Assembly: GCA_030615625.1 (NCBI GenBank)
Contig: JAUWYX010000003.1
Location: forward strand, 1 to 64,000
Origin: Dehalococcoidia bacterium
GTDB lineage: Bacteria; Chloroflexota; Dehalococcoidia; GIF9; AB-539-J10
Reading direction: 5' to 3'
DNA length: 64,000 nucleotides
Of the stretch, positions 25,703 through 35,671 are shown piece by piece. Below the pieces are notes generated by a model. The model did not search any database. It was not told the DNA's origin and saw nothing but the letters and a program-made list of their open reading frames with translations. Numbering within the stretch: the stretch's first letter is position 1; every line of letters starts with the position of its first letter. Made by a program: the position numbers and the translations under genes.

Positions 25703-26383
25703 ATGGAGGGAAATTTGAAACCACAGCTAATTGCTATAGACGGTCCTGTGGCAGTCGGCAAGAGTAGTGTCGGTTCACTGCTAGCAAAAAGATTGGGCTA
25801 TGTTTTCTTCGATACCGGGATGATGTATCGAGCATTCACCTGGAAGGTTCTCAATTCAGGTATCTCCATAGAGGACGAAAAGAAGCTTTGTCAGTTAGCC
25901 AACACCACTAAATTTGATTTTGTTCCCTTACAAGAATGGCATCTCTCTCCCCTCATTGATGATGAAGATGTCTCCTCCAAGCTGCTTTGCCCTGAGGTAG
26001 AGGCACAAGTTTCCCTGGCATCGAAGATAGCAGGGGTACGCCAAACACTGATCTTGGAACAGCGTAAATTAGCCCAGCGGGGAAAGGTAGTCATGGCAGG
26101 CAGAGACATTGGCACGGTAGTCTTACCTTGGGCAGAATTAAAGATTTTTCTCACCGCCTCCACCGAAGAGCGAGCCAGGCGCCGCCACAAGGAACTATTA
26201 AAACGAGGAGAAAATTCGAGCCTGGAAATCGTCCTCGCCGATTTAAAGAAGCGAGATGAGATGGATATCCATAGAACCATCTCGCCGCTTAAACCGGCTG
26301 AGGATGCCATAATCATCGATACAGAAAACCTTAGCCTGGAGCAAGTTGTAGACAAAATATATACTCTGGCGGTAAATCTATGA
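25703..26383 (+). CDS. cmk: Cytidylate kinase
   Basis: Phosphorylates CMP/dCMP. The P-loop is IDGPVAVGKSS (about 12-22), with VFFDTGMMYRAFT (CMP-binding) and MAGRDIGTVVLPWAELKIFLTAS plus the lid EERARRR. At 226 residues it is full length. The start is uncertain: ATG 25703 has no ribosome site before it, whereas TTG 25715, in the same frame, has GGAGGG 4 bases upstream. The stop overlaps plsC as ATGA. Confidence 0.92.
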   Translation: MEGNLKPQLIAIDGPVAVGKSSVGSLLAKRLGYVFFDTGMMYRAFTWKVLNSGISIEDEKKLCQLANTTKFDFVPLQEWHLSPLIDDEDVSSKLLCPEVEAQVSLASKIAGVRQTLILEQRKLAQRGKVVMAGRDIGTVVLPWAELKIFLTASTEERARRRHKELLKRGENSSLEIVLADLKKRDEMDIHRTISPLKPAEDAIIIDTENLSLEQVVDKIYTLAVNL

Positions 26384-27030
26384 CCCCCTCTCAAAAATTT
26401 CTCTTAGCCACATGCAGACCTTTGCTCAATATTCTTTTCTCATGGAAAGCCGAAGGAAGAGAAAACGTACCATTAACTGGTCCGCTGATTTTGGTAGCCA
26501 ACCATGTTCATGTCCTCGACCCAATTTTTCTCGCATTTAGCCTTCCGCGATGGATTACTTTCATGGCAAAAGAGGAACTCTTTCGTTCTCCCTTTTTGAG
26601 ATTCTGGCTCCGCTGGGCTGGATCCGTTTCCATACGCCGTGAAGGTAAGGTTAGAGAGAAACAGAAGATACTTAAGAGTGCCAGAGATGCATTGGAAAGG
26701 GAACTAATCCTGGGAATGTTCCCGGAGGGCGGCAGAAGTCACGACGGCAAACTCAGAAAAGGCAAACCAGGCTCCGCAGTTATAGCCTCAAAAACAAATG
26801 TCCCTCTTCTTCCTGTCGGCATCGTCGGCACAGACAAGATTAAGGGCATAAGCTGGCTATGGAAACGCCCTCGCATAGTTGTCAACATTGGCAAGCCATT
26901 TAAGCTACCTCCAACCTCCAGCAGGATGAGCAAGTCACAAATGCAATTATTGACCACACAACTGATGAGGGAAATCGCTGTTCTTTTGCCACTCGAATAT
27001 CAAGGCGACTATGAAAAACATGAAGGTTGA
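26380..27030 (+). CDS. plsC: 1-acyl-sn-glycerol-3-phosphate acyltransferase
   Basis: This 216-residue membrane-associated acyltransferase makes phosphatidic acid. The catalytic HX4D box is His42...Asp47 (NHVHVLDP), and the glycerol-phosphate-binding FPEGGRSHDGKL and the late VPLLPVGIVGT segment are present. Its start overlaps cmk by four bases and its end overlaps ispH, giving a tightly coupled cmk-plsC-ispH run, an order seen in several bacteria. Confidence 0.9.
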   Translation: MTPSQKFLLATCRPLLNILFSWKAEGRENVPLTGPLILVANHVHVLDPIFLAFSLPRWITFMAKEELFRSPFLRFWLRWAGSVSIRREGKVREKQKILKSARDALERELILGMFPEGGRSHDGKLRKGKPGSAVIASKTNVPLLPVGIVGTDKIKGISWLWKRPRIVVNIGKPFKLPPTSSRMSKSQMQLLTTQLMREIAVLLPLEYQGDYEKHEG

Positions 27031-27862
27031 GAAGGCGGAGAAGCTGGGCCTGTGCTTCGGCGTCAGACGGGCCATCAAGTTGTTGAAGGAGACAGCTAAC
27101 AAATATGGAGAAATAGAAACGCTGGGACCTGTAGCACACAATCGCCTGCTAGTGGAAGCATTAGTCAATCTAGGAGTAAAGCCCATAAATCATCTCGACC
27201 AAGCCCAAGGCAAAATCCTGGCTATCACCACTCATGGTACAAGCCCAGCGGTATTATCTGAGATCAGAGCCCATCATATTCATATCATTGACACTACTTG
27301 CCACATAGTCCGCAAAGCCCAAAACGCAGCCAAGGAATTAGTCGAAGCTGGTTTTGACGTTTTCATATTTGGAGACGCAAAGCATTCCGAGGTCAAAGGA
27401 CTACTAGGTTGGACAGGAGACAAAGGCATAGCTACTCTCAACATGAAGCAACTATATAGTTCGGGAAAATCACCATCACGCCTGGGCATTATCTCCCAGA
27501 CAACCCAAACCCGATCTGCCTTTATCGAATTTGCCAGACAGCTTATGGATGTGGTTGGGCCTAAGATTGAGGAAATACGCCTCGTTAATACTTTATGTAA
27601 AGTAACACAGGGGCAACAAGAAGCTGCCATAAAATTAGCTCGCAAGAGTCAACTCATGATAGTGATAGGCGGAGGTAATAGCGCCAATGCCAGACACCTT
27701 GTTGAAATATGCTCTCCTTTGGTGGAAACTCATTTGGTAGAAACAGCAGACGAAGTCGATACTTCCTGGCTCGTGGGTAGGCACCACATTGGTATTACCG
27801 CTGGAGCATCCACCCCAGATGAAGCTGTAGAAGAATTAATAGACAAGTTAAGGTCTTTATAA
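27011..27862 (+). CDS. ispH: 4-hydroxy-3-methylbut-2-enyl diphosphate reductase
   Basis: Last step of the MEP isoprenoid pathway, producing IPP and DMAPP with a [4Fe-4S] cluster. The three cluster Cys are in GLCFGVRRAI (Cys15), IDTTCHIVRKAQ and NTLCKVTQGQQ. HSEVKGLLGW, ISQTTQT, GGGNSANARHLVEI and GITAGASTPDEAVEE complete the pattern. The 283 residues are full length without the S1 extension of some Firmicutes. ATG 27020 is an alternative start. Confidence 0.93.
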   Translation: MKNMKVEKAEKLGLCFGVRRAIKLLKETANKYGEIETLGPVAHNRLLVEALVNLGVKPINHLDQAQGKILAITTHGTSPAVLSEIRAHHIHIIDTTCHIVRKAQNAAKELVEAGFDVFIFGDAKHSEVKGLLGWTGDKGIATLNMKQLYSSGKSPSRLGIISQTTQTRSAFIEFARQLMDVVGPKIEEIRLVNTLCKVTQGQQEAAIKLARKSQLMIVIGGGNSANARHLVEICSPLVETHLVETADEVDTSWLVGRHHIGITAGASTPDEAVEELIDKLRSL

Positions 27863-27865
27863 TCT

Positions 27866-28213
27866 TCAGCCAAGCTTGGCGTCCAGCTTCCTGCCACCAA
27901 TAAGGTGAAGGTGAAGGTGAGGCACCAGTTGTCCCCCTTCAGGGCCACAATTTATCACCAAGCGATAACCCTTCTTGGCTATCCCTTCTTTCTCAGCCAG
28001 ATTCTTAGCTATGATTATAAGGCGCCCAGCAAGCTTTTGTTGTCCCTCAGTAAGTTCAGCCGCAGATGTAATATGGGTTTTAGGTATAATGAGCACGTGT
28101 GTAGGTGCTTTAGGCAAGATATCCCTGAATGCTAGAAAATCTTCATCTTGATAGACTATGTCGCTAGGCACCTCACCAGCAACAATTCGACAAAAAATAC
28201 ATTCTTCGGCCAT
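27866..28213 (-). CDS. HIT-family nucleotide hydrolase (HinT-like)
   Basis: This 115-residue protein has the C-terminal histidine triad PHLHLHLIGGR and the upstream THVLIIPKTHI, as in HinT purine nucleoside phosphoramidases. The N-terminal CIFCRI supplies two Cys that, with His, often bind zinc. The gene is 12 bases downstream of the CoA-transferase on the same strand and converges with ispH, separated by only 3 bases. Confidence 0.88.
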   Translation of the reverse strand: MAEECIFCRIVAGEVPSDIVYQDEDFLAFRDILPKAPTHVLIIPKTHITSAAELTEGQQKLAGRLIIIAKNLAEKEGIAKKGYRLVINCGPEGGQLVPHLHLHLIGGRKLDAKLG

Positions 28214-28225
28214 AATCTAACTTCT

Positions 28226-29437
28226 TTAACATACTACACCTTCCTGTCGTAAATTCTCAATCTCCTCCCGCTTATAGCCTAGTTCCTGTAATATTTCATC
28301 AGTATGTTCCCCAGGAATTGGAGATAAACTTCTCACCTTGCCTGGTGTGCTTGAGAGCTTAGGAGCTATGCCAACTTGCTTGATCTTGCCCAAGGTAGGA
28401 TGTTCCACCTCTATTACCATTTGGCGATGAATCACTTGTGGGTCACTAAAAACCTCGTCCGGTGTATAAACTTTGCCAGCAGGGACATCATTATGAATCA
28501 ACAATTCAAACCATTCATCTCTTGTCTTAGTTAGGAAAATTTGCTTCAAAGAAGAGCGGATCTCATTCCATTTCTCATCTTCTGGCTTATGAAAGGTGTG
28601 TTCCAGGGCGAAGTGATAGGGGATATATTCTTCCTTTCCTAGAAATCGGCATAGGTTCTCCCAGAAATGTGGCTCGAGGCAGCCAATGGTAATATGTTTA
28701 CCATCCTTGGTTTCGTACACTCCGTAATAGGGATAGGCACCATGAAGCCACGATTCACCTCTCTTCAACATTGACCCGTCAAAAAAGTAACCACAAGTGA
28801 ACCAGGTCATGAGTGATACTGCTCCATCCATGTAAGCCATGTCCACATATTGCCCTTTGCCTGTCTTGTTTCTAGCCACCAAAGCTACTGAAATACCCAA
28901 AGCTCCATATAACGCTGCCCCCGCAAAGTCAGCAACCAGATTTAAGGGGATAACTGGAGGTCCTTCGCTGGACCCAATTAAGCCTAAGATACCAGCCATA
29001 GCTATATAGTTGATATCATGCCCGGGAAAAGCATGGTAAGGCCCATCCTGACCATAGCCACTAAGCGAGCAGTAAATGATCTTAGGATTTAGCTTACTTA
29101 TGGTTTCGTAATCTATCCTCAAGCGCTTGGCTACTCCGGGTCTAAAACCCTCAACAATAACGTCTGCGTGCCGGGAAAGGCGGTAAAATATCTCTCGTCC
29201 TGCTTCCGATTTTAGGTTAACCACGATGCTTTTCTTATTGCGATCAGGGGCATAATAAGCCGCTGCCTTTCGGTTTTCTTCCCCTTGAAGCGATTTCGCT
29301 GAACCCATAAATTCAGTTATCCCTGGCGCTTCAATTTTAAGTACTTCAGCCCCCAAATCTCCCAGGAGCATGGTGCAAAATGTACCTGGAATCAACCTCG
29401 ACAAATCCAAAATTTTCACACCTTCCAAAGCTAACAT
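28226..29437 (-). CDS. Family III CoA-transferase (CaiB/BaiF)
   Basis: This 403-residue CoA-transferase has the N-terminal LDLSRLIPGTFCTMLLGDLGAEV..IE, the signature VVEGFRPGVAKRL, SGYGQDGPY, and the catalytic Asp region VDMAYMDGAVS. The ATG 29437 is chosen because GGGAGG sits just upstream. Substrates vary widely (formyl-, carnitinyl-, succinyl-, benzylsuccinyl-CoA), so none is assigned. The carboxyltransferase cluster lies only 3 kb away, and a role with succinyl- or propionyl-CoA is a guess. Confidence 0.85.
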   Translation of the reverse strand: MLALEGVKILDLSRLIPGTFCTMLLGDLGAEVLKIEAPGITEFMGSAKSLQGEENRKAAAYYAPDRNKKSIVVNLKSEAGREIFYRLSRHADVIVEGFRPGVAKRLRIDYETISKLNPKIIYCSLSGYGQDGPYHAFPGHDINYIAMAGILGLIGSSEGPPVIPLNLVADFAGAALYGALGISVALVARNKTGKGQYVDMAYMDGAVSLMTWFTCGYFFDGSMLKRGESWLHGAYPYYGVYETKDGKHITIGCLEPHFWENLCRFLGKEEYIPYHFALEHTFHKPEDEKWNEIRSSLKQIFLTKTRDEWFELLIHNDVPAGKVYTPDEVFSDPQVIHRQMVIEVEHPTLGKIKQVGIAPKLSSTPGKVRSLSPIPGEHTDEILQELGYKREEIENLRQEGVVC

Positions 29438-29537
29438 ATTCCCTCCCAAATTGATTAATTGCCCATTATAAGCTATTTAGACAATCTTTTGCATTTTTAA
29501 CTTAAATATGTTAAATTAAAATAAATAAATTTAACCT

Positions 29538-29564
29538 AAAGGTGGGGGTTACCCACCTTTTTAT
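29538..29564 (+). terminator. Rho-independent-type hairpin in the nusA leader
   Basis: AAAGGTGGG pairs with CCCACCTTT around a five-base loop and is followed by a T-run. The gene upstream is divergent, so this hairpin does not end a plus-strand gene. It stands in the leader of nusA-ylxR-infB-rbfA, where it can act as an attenuator. A weak promoter (TAGACA 29478-29483, 18 bases, TTAAAT 29502-29507) precedes it. Confidence 0.6.
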
Positions 29565-29596
29565 TAAATAGTAAAAAATTAAATAGGAATGGGAAG

Positions 29597-30952
29597 ATGA
29601 AAACAGAGCTTAGGACTGCGATTACTCAGCTTTCGGCTGAGAGAAAGTTGCCTAAAGAAGTGGTCTTGGCTGCCTTGGAATCAGCGTTGGCCTCAGCATA
29701 TAAAAAAAGCGGGTCTGCTCTGGAACAAGATGTTCTGGTAAAAGTTGACCCTGACATCGGCGAAATCAATTTCTATATTCAAAAAGTTATAGTTGAGTCA
29801 GTTACCAATCCAAATCATGAAATCTCCATCAACGAAGCTCGAAACCTGCGAGCTACAGCACAACTTGGTGATGTAATAAACATAGAATGCACGCCCAAGA
29901 ATATTGGCCGTATCGCTGTTCAAGCAGCAAAACAAGTCGTTCTACAGCGATTGCGGGAAGCAGAACACCGCATTGTTTATGAAGAGTTCACCGATAGGGA
30001 AGGAAATGTTGTTAGTGGAACAATTCAATTCATCGAACCTAAACGAATTTATGTCAGACTGAATAGAATAGAGGCGATACTTCCTTTGAGTGAACAGATT
30101 CCTAATGAACATTATTATAGAGGGCAGCGACTTAAATTTTATATTCTTGAGATGGTCCAGAGGGACAAAGAGCCTCAAATAATAGTTTCTCGCTCTCATC
30201 CCAACCTGATACGTGGCCTCTTTGAGCTAGAAATCCCTGAAGTTCACAACGGGATTGTGGAGTTAAAAGCCATAGCTCGCGAGGCTAGACATCGAACTAA
30301 AGTGGCAGTGGCAACTACTCAAGAAAACGTTGACCCTGTAGGTTGCTGTCTTGGCCCTCGGGGCATAAGGCTCCAAAGCATCATTAATGAACTAAATGGC
30401 GAAAAAATAGATGTAATCCAGTGGCATGCCGACCCTGGGGTGTTTATCTCTAACGCCCTTAGCCCAGCTCAAGTAGCAAGCATTAAAATCGATGAGGGAA
30501 GAAACACATCTACTGTGGTTGTCCCTGATAAGCAACTTTCTCTAGCTATAGGCAAAGAAGGACAGAATGCCAGGCTAGCAGCGAAACTCACAGGCTGGCG
30601 GATCGATATCAAGAGCGTCTCTGCTATTGAGTCGGAAAGGGCTGTTATACAAGAGCCAGAGACAGCAGCAGAAGTCATTCCCCCTGAAGTTACGGAAAGG
30701 GAGCCACTTGAAGCAGAGCCAGCTGAGGAGATTGGAGTGGAAGAGTCGGTTGAATTTCCAAGCATTCCAGAAGCTCCGCCTGAGAAGACTGAAGAAAAAC
30801 AGATTCGCTTTGCTGAAGATATCTTAACGGGGGCATTAAAAGTAGAAATACCAGACAAGCTAAAAAGCGGAATTAAAGGTAAAAGAAAGGAAAAAGTGAT
30901 AAAGTATAAAAAGCAAGATGACCATTTTATAGATGATGCGCGCGAAGAATAA
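29597..30952 (+). CDS. nusA: Transcription termination/antitermination factor NusA
   Basis: RNA-polymerase-binding factor controlling pausing, termination and antitermination. The N-terminal polymerase-binding domain spans about 1-125, an S1 domain follows, and then two KH domains: [18 protein letters not shown]...GEKIDVIQW in the first and [20 protein letters not shown] in the second. Residues ~350-451 form an acidic, low-complexity tail ending in a Lys-rich stretch. The usual upstream gene rimP is absent here. The 3' end overlaps ylxR by 20 bases. Confidence 0.94.
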   Translation: MKTELRTAITQLSAERKLPKEVVLAALESALASAYKKSGSALEQDVLVKVDPDIGEINFYIQKVIVESVTNPNHEISINEARNLRATAQLGDVINIECTPKNIGRIAVQAAKQVVLQRLREAEHRIVYEEFTDREGNVVSGTIQFIEPKRIYVRLNRIEAILPLSEQIPNEHYYRGQRLKFYILEMVQRDKEPQIIVSRSHPNLIRGLFELEIPEVHNGIVELKAIAREARHRTKVAVATTQENVDPVGCCLGPRGIRLQSIINELNGEKIDVIQWHADPGVFISNALSPAQVASIKIDEGRNTSTVVVPDKQLSLAIGKEGQNARLAAKLTGWRIDIKSVSAIESERAVIQEPETAAEVIPPEVTEREPLEAEPAEEIGVEESVEFPSIPEAPPEKTEEKQIRFAEDILTGALKVEIPDKLKSGIKGKRKEKVIKYKKQDDHFIDDAREE

Positions 30953-31220
30953 GTATTTACCTCAGCGTACTTGCATAGCTTGTCGAGAGATTAAGGAAAA
31001 GAAGGCCTTGATTCGCTTAGTGAGTACTGAGAACGGCGTTGCTGAGATAGATGTATTTGGAAAGAAGCCAGGCAGAGGTGCTTACTTATGCCCCAAAAAA
31101 ACCTGTTGGGAGTTAGCTCTGAGGAAAAATCGACTGGATTATGCTCTACGAACAAAACTTCATGATGTCAATCGACAAACCTTACTTGAGTACAGTCATA
31201 ACTCGTTGGAGGAAAGCTAA
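30933..31220 (+). CDS. ylxR: YlxR/RnpM family RNA-binding protein
   Basis: This 95-residue DUF448 protein has [19 protein letters not shown] and the core [24 protein letters not shown]. YlxR in Bacillus (RnpM) binds RNase P RNA and modulates its activity. The position between nusA and infB is conserved in many bacteria. It overlaps nusA and stops two bases before infB, so translation is likely coupled. Confidence 0.88.
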   Translation: MMRAKNKYLPQRTCIACREIKEKKALIRLVSTENGVAEIDVFGKKPGRGAYLCPKKTCWELALRKNRLDYALRTKLHDVNRQTLLEYSHNSLEES

Positions 31221-31222
31221 AT

Positions 31223-32974
31223 TTGGATGATAGCAAACCGAGATTGAAGAAAGACCTACCACAAGTTGAGCTTCCACCTTCTATAACTGTGAGGCAGCTG
31301 GCCGACGTATTAAAAGTAGAGCCTACAAAAATAATTAAACAACTTATGCGCAAAGGCATCATGGCCAATATTAACCAGAGCATCGACTTTAATACTGCAA
31401 GCATAACAGCTGCAGAGTTTGGCTATGCTGCTAAAGCAGCAAAAGAGCGTAGAGCTTCGCCTTCCCGAAAGGAAAGAAAAAAAGGAAAACTATCAGTTCG
31501 CCCTCCAGTGGTTACTGTCATGGGACATGTTGACCACGGAAAAACCACCCTTCTTGATGTCATCAGAAAGACTAATGTAACTGCTCACGAGGTAGGAGCA
31601 ATTACCCAACATATTGGTGCCTACCAGGCTTTAGTGGATGGACGCAAAATCACCTTTTTGGATACACCGGGACATGAGGCCTTCACTGTCATGAGAGCCC
31701 GAGGGGCACAAGCAACTGATATTGTAATTTTGGTGGTTGCCGTCGATGACGGTGTTATGCCTCAGACTGTGGAAGCTATAAACCACGCCAGGGCTGCCAA
31801 GGTGCCCATAGTAGTTGCCATCAATAAGATTGATAAATCTGATGCTAATCCCGAACGTGTAAAACAACAGCTTGCCGATTTAGGTCTGGTTGTTGAGGAG
31901 TGGGGGGGCGATACTGTTTGTGTACCCATATCAGCCAAGCAAGGCCAAGGAATATCGGATTTATTGGAAAACATATTCTTAGTTGCTGACATATTAGAAC
32001 TAAAAGCTGATCCCGATAGCGCAGCAGAAGGAGTAATCATTGAAGCTAAGTTGGACAAAACTAAAGGTCCTTTAGCTACCCTTCTTGTCCAGAAGGGCAC
32101 CCTTAGACTAGGCAATGTTGTAGTAGCTGGCGGTGCTTGGGGAAAAATAAAAGCCATGTTTGATGATAAAGGAAAGCAAGTTCACAAAGCTGAACCGTCC
32201 ACTCCAGTAGAGATCCTCGGCTTAAATGAGGTGGCGAAATCGGGAGACCTCTTTATTGTGCTTCCCGATGAGCATGAAGCACGAAGCATTGTAGAAAAAC
32301 AAAAATATCCTAGGCCACGTCCCACCCTAAGTTTAAGTGCGCTTTCCAGCCAAATAAGTGACGGGCAAATAAAAGAACTCAACATAGTTTTGAAGACAGA
32401 TGTCGAGGGCAGCATTGAACCCATAAAAACTTCCGTAGAAAGGCTGGGCACAGAGAAGGCGAAAGCCAGAGTCATCCATACTGCTAGCGGGAGCATCACC
32501 GAAAGTGATGTCCTTTTGGCCTCAGCCTCAAAAGGCATTATCATCGGTTTTAATACTCCTACCTCACCTGGAGCAACACAGCTAGCCAACATAGAAGGAG
32601 TGAGCATCCAACAATATGATGTAATCTACAAGCTAATAGAAGACATGGACAGGACATTGAAGGGGATGCTTGAGCCAACTTACGCTGAAGTGCTCAGCGG
32701 GCGCGCTGAAGTAAGGGCTATCTTCCCCAGCAGCAAGTCGGGGAAAATAGCCGGAGTTTATGTTATGGAAGGAAAGATATGGAGAGATGCCCAAGTTAAA
32801 ATATTGCGCCAAAATAAAGTTATTTGTGACTCTCGTGTCTCCAGTCTAAAGCGTTTTAAAGAGGACGCCGCCGAAGTCTCCGCTGGCCTCGAATGTGGCT
32901 TGGGTATAGAAGGTATTGTCGATTTTCAGATTGGCGATATCATTGAATTCTACCGGCAGGAAAGAACAGGCTAA
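31223..32974 (+). CDS. infB: Translation initiation factor IF-2 (short form)
   Basis: GTPase that brings initiator tRNA to the 30S subunit. An IF2_N-type domain ([20 protein letters not shown], about 20-39) is followed by the G domain with [18 protein letters not shown] and NKIDK, then domains II-IV. The protein is 583 residues because the long, variable N-terminal region of E. coli IF2 is missing. It starts at TTG with GGAGG about 10 bases upstream. No other in-frame start fits better. Confidence 0.95.
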   Translation: MDDSKPRLKKDLPQVELPPSITVRQLADVLKVEPTKIIKQLMRKGIMANINQSIDFNTASITAAEFGYAAKAAKERRASPSRKERKKGKLSVRPPVVTVMGHVDHGKTTLLDVIRKTNVTAHEVGAITQHIGAYQALVDGRKITFLDTPGHEAFTVMRARGAQATDIVILVVAVDDGVMPQTVEAINHARAAKVPIVVAINKIDKSDANPERVKQQLADLGLVVEEWGGDTVCVPISAKQGQGISDLLENIFLVADILELKADPDSAAEGVIIEAKLDKTKGPLATLLVQKGTLRLGNVVVAGGAWGKIKAMFDDKGKQVHKAEPSTPVEILGLNEVAKSGDLFIVLPDEHEARSIVEKQKYPRPRPTLSLSALSSQISDGQIKELNIVLKTDVEGSIEPIKTSVERLGTEKAKARVIHTASGSITESDVLLASASKGIIIGFNTPTSPGATQLANIEGVSIQQYDVIYKLIEDMDRTLKGMLEPTYAEVLSGRAEVRAIFPSSKSGKIAGVYVMEGKIWRDAQVKILRQNKVICDSRVSSLKRFKEDAAEVSAGLECGLGIEGIVDFQIGDIIEFYRQERTG

Positions 32975-33000
32975 TTATACTCCCCAGATAGGAGATTCAA

Positions 33001-33348
33001 ATGAACAGGCGAAGTGAACGAACAAGTAAACTTATTCAGCGAGAAATCAGTGAACTGCTTGAGCGTCAGGTCAATGACCCCAGACTGAGCAGGCTTATCT
33101 CAGTAACAGAAGTCACCCTTTCACCTGATCTTAAGCATGCCAAGATATTTGTTAGCACCTTGGGCAGCAAAATAGATAAAGAAGATATGCTGACGAGCTT
33201 TAACAACGCTTCAGGATTCTTGCGCAAGGAACTTGCGTTACATTTAAAATTGAAATATACACCGCAACTCAGCTTTCATTATGATGATTCCATTGAGCGA
33301 GGAGCAAGGTTACTCAAATTGATCGGAGAACTAACCAACACTGAATAG
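33001..33348 (+). CDS. rbfA: Ribosome-binding factor A
   Basis: This 115-residue KH-like protein aids late 16S rRNA maturation. The N-terminal helix with IQREISELLERQVNDPR and the VTLSPDLKHAKIFVS segment are typical, as is the end HYDDSIERGARLLKLI. AGGAG precedes the ATG by 6 bases. It closes the nusA-ylxR-infB-rbfA run. Confidence 0.93.
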   Translation: MNRRSERTSKLIQREISELLERQVNDPRLSRLISVTEVTLSPDLKHAKIFVSTLGSKIDKEDMLTSFNNASGFLRKELALHLKLKYTPQLSFHYDDSIERGARLLKLIGELTNTE

Positions 33349-33384
33349 CTCTATTCGGTTTTCGCTTAGATCGCTTTGAAGGTA

Positions 33385-33414
33385 TTGACATTAGCATCTA
33401 TAAATATGTATAAA
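33385..33414 (+). promoter_or_regulatory. Sigma70-type promoter of ino1
   Basis: TTGACA (33385-33390), an 18-base spacer and TATAAA (33409-33414) lie about 100 bases before ino1. This starts a new transcription unit after rbfA. The leader between it and the gene shows no recognisable riboswitch. Confidence 0.65.
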
Positions 33415-33520
33415 TTGGTATATAAAGGGGATCTGCCCTGTGCGCGGAACCAAGGTATTCAGAATAGGTAAGGCCTAATTTCCATAGCAAGTTTTCCGCA
33501 TTTATGAAAAGGAGATGAGA

Positions 33521-34645
33521 ATGGGAACGATAAATGTAGCCATCATAGGTGTTGGTAATTGTGCTTCTTCCTTAGTGCAAGGAGTTCACTACTACAAGGA
33601 TGCTAAGGAAGATGAATTTGTCCCCGGTCTAATGCATGTCAACCTGGGAGGCTATCATATATCTGATATCAACTTCGTGGCTGCCTTTGATATTGATAAA
33701 AACAAAGTAGGCAAGGATTTAGCTGAGGCTATTTTCATCAAACCAAACAACACAATTAAATTTTGTGATGTGCCTAAGACAGGCATCCGAGTTGAGCGGG
33801 GTATGACCCACGATGGACTGGGCAAGTATCTGTCTCAAATTATCACTAAGGCGCCAGGCCCGACTGCCAATATTGTAGACATACTCAAGAAGACCGCAAC
33901 TGACGTGTTGATTAATTATCTGCCTGTAGGGAGCGAGGAGGCAACTAAATGGTATGTAGAGCAAGTGCTAACTGCCGGCTGCGGCTTCATCAATTGTATA
34001 CCTGTTTTTATTGCACGTGAGCCTTATTGGCAAAATCGATTTGCCGAGCACAGACTTCCCCTCATTGGCGATGATATTAAGTCCCAGGTTGGAGCCACCA
34101 TCACCCATCGACTATTAACCAAGCTTTTCCGCGACCGTGGCGTCAAGTTAGAGCGAACTTACCAATTGAACTTTGGTGGCAATACTGATTTCTACAATAT
34201 GCTAGAACGAGAGCGCTTGGAATCTAAGAAGATTTCCAAGACTAATGCCATTACTTCACAGTTAGACTATGTTCTCGATCCTGATAACATTCACGTCGGT
34301 CCCAGTGACTATGTGCCCTGGCTAGCCGACCGCAAATTTTGCTACCTGAAAATGGAGGGTCGCGCCTTCGGCGATGTCCCTCTGAATCTAGAACTGAAGA
34401 TGGAGGTGTGGGATAGTCCTAATTCAGCCGGGGTAGTTATTGATGCCATAAGATGCTGTAAACTAGCCCTAGACCGTAGCTTAAGCGGAACCATAGTGGG
34501 GCCTTCAGCTTATTTCATGAAATCTCCACCTATTCAATATTCTGACGAGGAAGCTCGTGTAAAAACCGAGGCATTTATCGCAGGGCAAGGGCAAGAATGT
34601 CCTATCTCTCTGCCTGAGCTAGAGTCAGCTGAAATTGAAGGATAA
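33521..34645 (+). CDS. ino1: Myo-inositol-1-phosphate synthase
   Basis: Converts glucose 6-phosphate to L-myo-inositol 1-phosphate with NAD. It belongs to the short bacterial/archaeal type (374 residues). The NAD fold is [17 protein letters not shown]; the conserved core includes [36 protein letters not shown] and [16 protein letters not shown] is 6 bases before ATG 33521, which beats the ATG six bases earlier. The gene two further down encodes a CDP-alcohol phosphatidyltransferase, so the product probably feeds inositol-phospholipid synthesis. Confidence 0.92.
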   Translation: MGTINVAIIGVGNCASSLVQGVHYYKDAKEDEFVPGLMHVNLGGYHISDINFVAAFDIDKNKVGKDLAEAIFIKPNNTIKFCDVPKTGIRVERGMTHDGLGKYLSQIITKAPGPTANIVDILKKTATDVLINYLPVGSEEATKWYVEQVLTAGCGFINCIPVFIAREPYWQNRFAEHRLPLIGDDIKSQVGATITHRLLTKLFRDRGVKLERTYQLNFGGNTDFYNMLERERLESKKISKTNAITSQLDYVLDPDNIHVGPSDYVPWLADRKFCYLKMEGRAFGDVPLNLELKMEVWDSPNSAGVVIDAIRCCKLALDRSLSGTIVGPSAYFMKSPPIQYSDEEARVKTEAFIAGQGQECPISLPELESAEIEG

Positions 34646-34749
34646 ACCGCCTTTATGCAAAAATGCTAACTTCAAACAACGTAGCTTAAAAATAAATCTA
34701 TTTGTGACCTTACTTATTGGAGCTTACTACGTTTGAGAAAGGTAGCAAG

Positions 34750-35658
34750 TTGCTCGAAGTTTCCCTCTCCACCATGTGGGTTAAAGATAGATTTAGCCAC
34801 ATGGCGAGATTTGCCGCCAAAGCTAAAGAATTAGGCTTTACCCACATAGAAGTAAATGCCTCAATTTCCCCAAGAATGCTCAGTGAGCTTCTCAAGACCA
34901 CAATTCCTATTTCAAGCATTCATTCTCCCTGTCCATCGATATTGTCATCCAGAGGAATCCCCATAAGTAGCCTTTCCTTAAGTTCTCTGGACGAGAGCGA
35001 GCGAATAGAGGCTGTTAGCTTTACCAAGCAAACGATAGACCTTGCGGCAAGCGTGAGGGCCAGGGCTGTTGTCCTTCATATGGGTGAAGTGCCAATTGAC
35101 CTGAGTTTACAAGATAGGCTGTATAAGCTTCACGATGGAGGCTACGCTCAAACCAAAGAATATAGCCAGACTAAAGAAGAGCTAGTTTACCAACGTACTT
35201 CCCAAGCTCTTCATTACCTTGATGCAGCGAGAAAAAGTCTTCAAGAGCTTAGTGAATATAGCCGGCAAAAGGGTATAATGTTGGGACTTGAGACCAGATT
35301 CCATCCTCACGAGATACCAAATATGGACGAAATGGCAGAGCTACTTAACGAAATAGCAGAAAGCCTGGTGGGCTACTGGCATGACGTAGGGCATGCTGAA
35401 GTGCAACAGCAGCTTGGATTTAGCTTGCATGAAGAATGGCTTTCACGGTTCAGAGACAGGATGGTCGGCATCCATTTGCACGACATTCTTGGCATTTCCG
35501 ATCACCATGCCCCAGGAAAGGGAGACATGAATTGGGAAATGGTGGCCAAATATTTACCTCCGGGAATAGTAAAAGTTTGCGAAATCGGCGAATGGAATGA
35601 CGAAGAGCAAATGCAAGGAATAGTCAAATTTCTTCAAAAGAAAGGGATAGTAGGCTAG
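34750..35658 (+). CDS. Sugar phosphate isomerase/epimerase-like TIM barrel protein
   Basis: This ~302-residue xylose-isomerase-like TIM barrel has HIEVNASISPRML, ISSIHSPCPS, AVVLHMGEVP, GLETRFHPHEIPN, YWHDVGHAEVQ and GIHLHDILG..DHHAPGKGDMNW. The His, Glu and Asp residues look like a metal site. TTG 34750 is preferred because AAAGG lies upstream; TTG 34717 is the alternative. It sits between ino1 and a phosphatidyltransferase, hinting at inositol or sugar-phosphate metabolism, but the reaction is unknown. Confidence 0.72.
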   Translation: MLEVSLSTMWVKDRFSHMARFAAKAKELGFTHIEVNASISPRMLSELLKTTIPISSIHSPCPSILSSRGIPISSLSLSSLDESERIEAVSFTKQTIDLAASVRARAVVLHMGEVPIDLSLQDRLYKLHDGGYAQTKEYSQTKEELVYQRTSQALHYLDAARKSLQELSEYSRQKGIMLGLETRFHPHEIPNMDEMAELLNEIAESLVGYWHDVGHAEVQQQLGFSLHEEWLSRFRDRMVGIHLHDILGISDHHAPGKGDMNWEMVAKYLPPGIVKVCEIGEWNDEEQMQGIVKFLQKKGIVG

Positions 35659-35671
35659 CTGGAAGAGCTGA

